Assembly (NCBI GenBank): GCA_003455945.1
Contig: DMPQ01000214.1
Span: forward strand, 829 to 10,168
Origin: Planctomycetaceae bacterium
GTDB taxonomy: Bacteria > Planctomycetota > Planctomycetia > Pirellulales > Pirellulaceae
Direction: 5' to 3'
Length of the DNA: 9,340 nt
Of the stretch, positions 6,526 through 9,340 are shown piece by piece; the stretch's first letter is position 1; the number at the start of each line of letters is the position of its first letter. The position numbers and the translations under genes are program-made. The notes under the pieces were generated by a model. The model saw nothing but the letters and a program-made list of their open reading frames with translations, did no database searches and had not been told where the DNA came from.

Positions 6526-7233
6526 ATGAACGTCGACGAGGTGATGACCGAACTGGCGCGACTCGGTACCGCCCAGACCAAGAAGGTCCTGATGCGGCAC
6601 GGGATGCCGGAGTCGGGGTTCGGCGTGAAGGTCGGCGACCTCAAGACGCTGGTCAAGCGGATCCGCCGTGACCACGACCTGGCGCTCGCGCTCTACGACA
6701 CCGGCAACTCGGATGCGATGTATCTGGCGAGTCTGATCGTCGACGACGAGCGGATGACCAAGAAGGATCTGAAGCGTTGGGCCGACAAGGCCTCGTGGCA
6801 GATGATCAGCGAGTATGCGGTCGCCTGGGCGGCGGCGGAGAGTCGCTTCGGGTGGGAGCTGGGCCTCGAGTGGATCGACTCGAAGAAGTCCAAGGTAGCC
6901 GCTTCCGGCTGGTCGACGCTCTCCGGTGTCGTCGCGCTCCGCCCCGACGACGAACTCGATCTGCCGGCGCTCGAGCGGCTGTTGGCTCGGGTGAAGCAGC
7001 AGATCGGGTCGGCGCCCGATCGGCTGCCGTACGTGATGAACGGCTTCGTGATTTCCGTCGGCAGCTATGTCGCACCGCTGTTCGACGCGGCGCTGACGAC
7101 CGCCAAAGGGCTCGGCAAGGTCGAGGTCGACATGGGGGAAACGGATTGCAAGGTTCCCGACGCCGTCGCGATGCTGACCAAGATCCGATCGATGGGACGA
7201 GTCGGCAAGAAACGCAAGACCGTTCGCTGCTGA
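6526..7233 (+). CDS. DNA alkylation repair protein, AlkD-like HEAT-repeat family
   Basis: This 235-residue all-helical protein matches the DNA_alkylation family. Its best-known member, AlkD, is a HEAT-like-repeat glycosylase that removes bulky or cationic alkylated bases. Family-like segments are MRHGMPESGFGVKVGDLKTL near the N-terminus, then NSDAMYLASLIVDD, a Trp-rich stretch around DKASWQMISEYAVAWAAAES, and YVMNGFVISVGSYV. The C-terminus (VDMGETDCKVPDA then GKKRKTVRC) is basic and typical of the subgroup I recall. I could not assign the catalytic Asp of AlkD by eye, so glycosylase activity is not established; some members may only bind DNA. ATG 6526 was chosen because GGAG lies 11 bases upstream and the homologous part begins there. 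The same frame is open upstream to about 6400, but that part is Arg/Pro-rich and unlike the family. It stands alone on the plus strand between two minus-strand genes. Confidence 0.85.
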   Translation: MNVDEVMTELARLGTAQTKKVLMRHGMPESGFGVKVGDLKTLVKRIRRDHDLALALYDTGNSDAMYLASLIVDDERMTKKDLKRWADKASWQMISEYAVAWAAAESRFGWELGLEWIDSKKSKVAASGWSTLSGVVALRPDDELDLPALERLLARVKQQIGSAPDRLPYVMNGFVISVGSYVAPLFDAALTTAKGLGKVEVDMGETDCKVPDAVAMLTKIRSMGRVGKKRKTVRC

Positions 7234-7321
7234 ACGACGACGGCAGCGCGCAGAACCGTCTCTGACTTCGCAGCATCGACTCGGCCGCGCCGCAAGAGGT
7301 ACCGTGATCCGGTTTCGTCCG

Positions 7322-7346
7322 CGGCGCCGATGAAATCCCGGCGCCG
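7322..7346. terminator. Hairpin between convergent genes, probable two-way terminator
   Basis: CGGCGCCG occurs at 7322-7329 and 7339-7346. The octamer is its own reverse complement, so the two copies form an eight-pair stem around the loop ATGAAATCC. TTT follows on the plus strand. It lies in the 161-base gap between the DNA repair gene and the potassium transporter gene, both of which end towards it. Confidence 0.5.
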
Positions 7347-7394
7347 TTTGGTGCGATGCCTGCCGTTCGTCTCGCCGTCGTCTCGGTCTGTCGC

Positions 7395-8864
7395 TCAGAT
7401 CGCGACGTCCTGCGTTTCCTCGGCCGTCGTTTCGGGGCGTGAGACGAAGAACGACATGCCGATGACGACCGGCCCGACTCGCCCGACGAACATCAGGGCG
7501 ATGAGGATGCACTTGCCGGTCGGCGTCAACGATGCCGTGATTCCTCGACTCAGACCGACCGTGCCGAGCGCCGAAGCGGCTTCGAACATCAGGTCGGGAA
7601 GCGGACTCGACTCGACGAGTGCCAGGGCATAGATGCCGATCGCGAGGGTCATCGCGTAGAGCATCATCCCGGCGACTGCCGCGCGCATCCGCACTTCGGG
7701 AATCGCCTTGCCCAAGAAGGTCGTCACGTTTCGACGCCGGACGACGCTCGTCATCTCCGCCCACAGGGCGCTGAAGGTGGTCGTCTTGAGTCCGCCTCCC
7801 GTTCCGGACGGCGATGCGCCGATCAGCATCACCAGAGCCAGCAGGTAGAGCGACGCTGAGGAGAGCGGCCCGATCGGTAGCGTGTTGAAGCCGACGGTCG
7901 TGCTCGCCGACATGACCTGGAACAGGGAAGCGCTCCAGCGTTCGAGCAGCGGGAGATTACGGACCGTCGGTTCTTCCGTGGCGAACAGCAGGGTACCGAT
8001 CGCGATGATCCAGAAGGTACTCCAGAGGATCACCTTGGAAGTGAGCGTGACGTGCGGTCGTCGATTGCGAAGCGAAAGACTGACGTCATGCATCACGATG
8101 AAGCCGATCGCTCCCGACACGCTCAGGACCGTCACGACCGAGTTCAGCCAGAGGTCGCTTCGAAAGCGTTCCAGGCTGTCGTCGTACAGACCGAATCCGG
8201 CCGTGCAGAAGGCGCTGACGCTGTGGAAGATGGACTGCCAGATCGGATCCGGGGCTCCCGAGGCGACGAACGACGGATACAGCAGCACCGCGCCGATCGC
8301 CTCGATCGCCAACGTGAACCGGACGATCAGACGCAGGAACGCGACCGGTTCGAAACCTTGCGGCAACGCGAGCGTGACTCTCGTAACGCGGTCGCGCAGC
8401 GGCGTCAGTCCTCCCGAGACCGCCAGGACCATGAACGAGCTCAGCGTCATGTAGCCGAGGCCTCCGAACTGGATCAGCAGCAGCACGACGAGTTCGCCGA
8501 ACCACGAGTAGGTTCCCGAGGTGCTGACCGACGTCAGGCCGGTCGTCGAAACGGCCGACGCGCTGATGAACAGGTGATCGAGCAGCGAGACGCCCTCCCC
8601 TTGTCGTGACCACGGGAGAGCCAGGGCGAGCCAACCGGCCAGCACGTACGACAGATAACCGACGATCAGCAGGCGAACGGTATCGATGCGGGCGATGCGA
8701 GCGACGATCGCGTCGACACGTCCCCGAACCGAATGGCGAAGCGAACGGAGACGAACGGACCACGAACTCCAGCGAGTTCCCACGAGACGAGACTCCCGAG
8801 CGACGACCGGCGAGTCAGCGCGAAAACGCGCCGTCGGACGCCCGTGACCGAATCGGGAAACCAT
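7395..8864 (-). CDS. TrkH/KtrB-type potassium transporter, membrane subunit
   Basis: This 489-residue integral membrane protein should carry K+ (possibly with Na+ coupling) across the inner membrane. The four pore loops of the superfamily are all visible: TTGL (107-110), TAGF (221-224), TVGF (323-326) and TVGL (435-438), each with its filter glycine. GASPSGTGGGLKTTTF (349-364) matches the segment after the third filter that gates the pore in KtrB/TrkH. The spacing agrees with four membrane-pore-membrane repeats. The first 60 residues form an Arg-rich cytoplasmic tail (11 Arg in residues 23-64), longer than I expect for KtrB. Transport normally needs an RCK-domain partner (KtrA or TrkA); none lies next to this gene in the window. 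ATG 8862-8864 is taken as the start. A TTG at 8903 would add 13 residues, and internal GTG codons could shorten the tail. KtrB is more likely than TrkH on length. Confidence 0.9.
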   Translation of the reverse strand: MVSRFGHGRPTARFRADSPVVARESRLVGTRWSSWSVRLRSLRHSVRGRVDAIVARIARIDTVRLLIVGYLSYVLAGWLALALPWSRQGEGVSLLDHLFISASAVSTTGLTSVSTSGTYSWFGELVVLLLIQFGGLGYMTLSSFMVLAVSGGLTPLRDRVTRVTLALPQGFEPVAFLRLIVRFTLAIEAIGAVLLYPSFVASGAPDPIWQSIFHSVSAFCTAGFGLYDDSLERFRSDLWLNSVVTVLSVSGAIGFIVMHDVSLSLRNRRPHVTLTSKVILWSTFWIIAIGTLLFATEEPTVRNLPLLERWSASLFQVMSASTTVGFNTLPIGPLSSASLYLLALVMLIGASPSGTGGGLKTTTFSALWAEMTSVVRRRNVTTFLGKAIPEVRMRAAVAGMMLYAMTLAIGIYALALVESSPLPDLMFEAASALGTVGLSRGITASLTPTGKCILIALMFVGRVGPVVIGMSFFVSRPETTAEETQDVAI

Positions 8865-9340
8865 GGCAGCCGCAACGACGGCCGCAGAGGGTTGCCCTTC
8901 CAATTCGCCTGCGAGGTTAGCTGTCGGGCTGGGCCTTGGAAGTGGCCTGCGAAACGGTCACCCGTTCGCTACGCCCCGTCTCGAACGATCCGCGACACCG
9001 TACCGGTGCCCGATCGCCGAGAGTTCGGTTCCCCCGCGTCATCGCTTCGGAGACGGCGATGACTTCGGCTGCGCTGTGCAAGAACGGGAATGATCGTACG
9101 AAGAGTCGAGCCTTTCGTCCATCCGTTCCGCTGCCTGGAGAGTCGGCGACGCGGCGTTTCCGCCGTAGGACGCCACGTCCTTTCCCGCGAGGGCCAGGCC
9201 GGCGCCGATCGATCACGCAGCACGACGCATGCTCTTTGCCGACCGGTGGCGAAGACACGAGATCCGGGGCGGTTCCAGGGTTTTCCCGAAGTTCATCGGC
9301 GTCGTTCGTCGGATAGAATGCCCCCGAAGTCGGTATGCCT
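8865..9340. other. Upstream region without a recognisable gene
   Basis: Open frames of 76-126 codons occur on both strands here, but their products are rich in Arg, Pro and Ser, have no domain I know and overlap one another, so none is called. The region should hold the promoter of the potassium transporter gene on the minus strand, though I see no clear one. Two small adjacent hairpins occur at 9152-9165 (CGGCG/CGCCG, loop TTTC) and 9168-9180 (GGACG/CGTCC, loop CCA); TTT follows the second on the plus strand. No tRNA, tmRNA, RNase P or SRP RNA signature was found. Confidence 0.45.
9292..9319 (+). promoter_or_regulatory. Candidate promoter for a gene beyond the right edge
   Basis: TAGAAT (9314-9319) matches five of six -10 consensus positions in very GC-rich DNA. 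TTCATC (9292-9297), 16 bases upstream, is a poor -35. The heptamer TAGAATG also occurs at the methyltransferase candidate promoter. Only 21 bases remain to the window end, so the target gene cannot be seen. Confidence 0.25.

Noticed and set aside
8917..9316. Overlapping small frames on both strands near the right edge
   Set aside because: Arg/Pro/Ser-rich products with no motif, mutually overlapping and without ribosome sites.

Overview
The window is GC-rich bacterial DNA that most likely comes from a planctomycete (Planctomycetota). Four things suggest this. Two clpP paralogues lie in tandem without clpX. The clpP pair is followed by a large acidic-linker lipoprotein of a type I associate with this phylum. 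The M48 metallopeptidase is also of a kind familiar from it. Finally, one intergenic region carries hairpin-rich repeats whose accidental translation includes NPSLTLRAG, a peptide I recall from many planctomycete spurious ORFs. These are judgements from recognition; no database search was possible.

Layout from left to right: (1) minus strand, 1-2004: a glutaminyl-peptide cyclotransferase gene followed 43 bp downstream by an M48-type zinc metallopeptidase gene that runs off the left edge. (2) 2005-2579: a non-coding divergent region. Its middle (about 2094-2345) is a mosaic of inverted repeats and perfect hairpins, and its right part is the clpP leader. (3) Plus strand, 2580-5492: clpP1, clpP2 and a predicted lipoprotein with a coiled coil, an acidic disordered linker and a conserved C-terminal domain. 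(4) Minus strand, 5568-6299: a class I methyltransferase resembling BtaB, the N-methyltransferase of betaine-lipid (DGTS) synthesis. (5) Plus strand, 6526-7233: an AlkD-like DNA alkylation repair protein. (6) Minus strand, 7395-8864: a TrkH/KtrB-type potassium transporter subunit with no adjacent regulatory subunit. (7) 8865-9340: no recognisable gene; small hairpins and a -10-like element that may serve a gene beyond the right edge.

The two convergent gene ends (5492/5568 and 7233/7395) each hold one clean hairpin that could stop transcription from both sides. The clpP pair carries two complete catalytic triads, so a mixed ClpP1/ClpP2 protease is plausible. Otherwise the genes look like unrelated housekeeping, envelope and lipid functions rather than one pathway.

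I found no CRISPR array, transposase, tRNA, rRNA, phage gene or defence cassette, and nothing that amounts to a convincing undescribed system. The parts most worth a second look are the repeat mosaic at 2094-2345, the marked excess of GATC, the BtaB-like enzyme without a BtaA neighbour, and the lipoprotein beside clpP.
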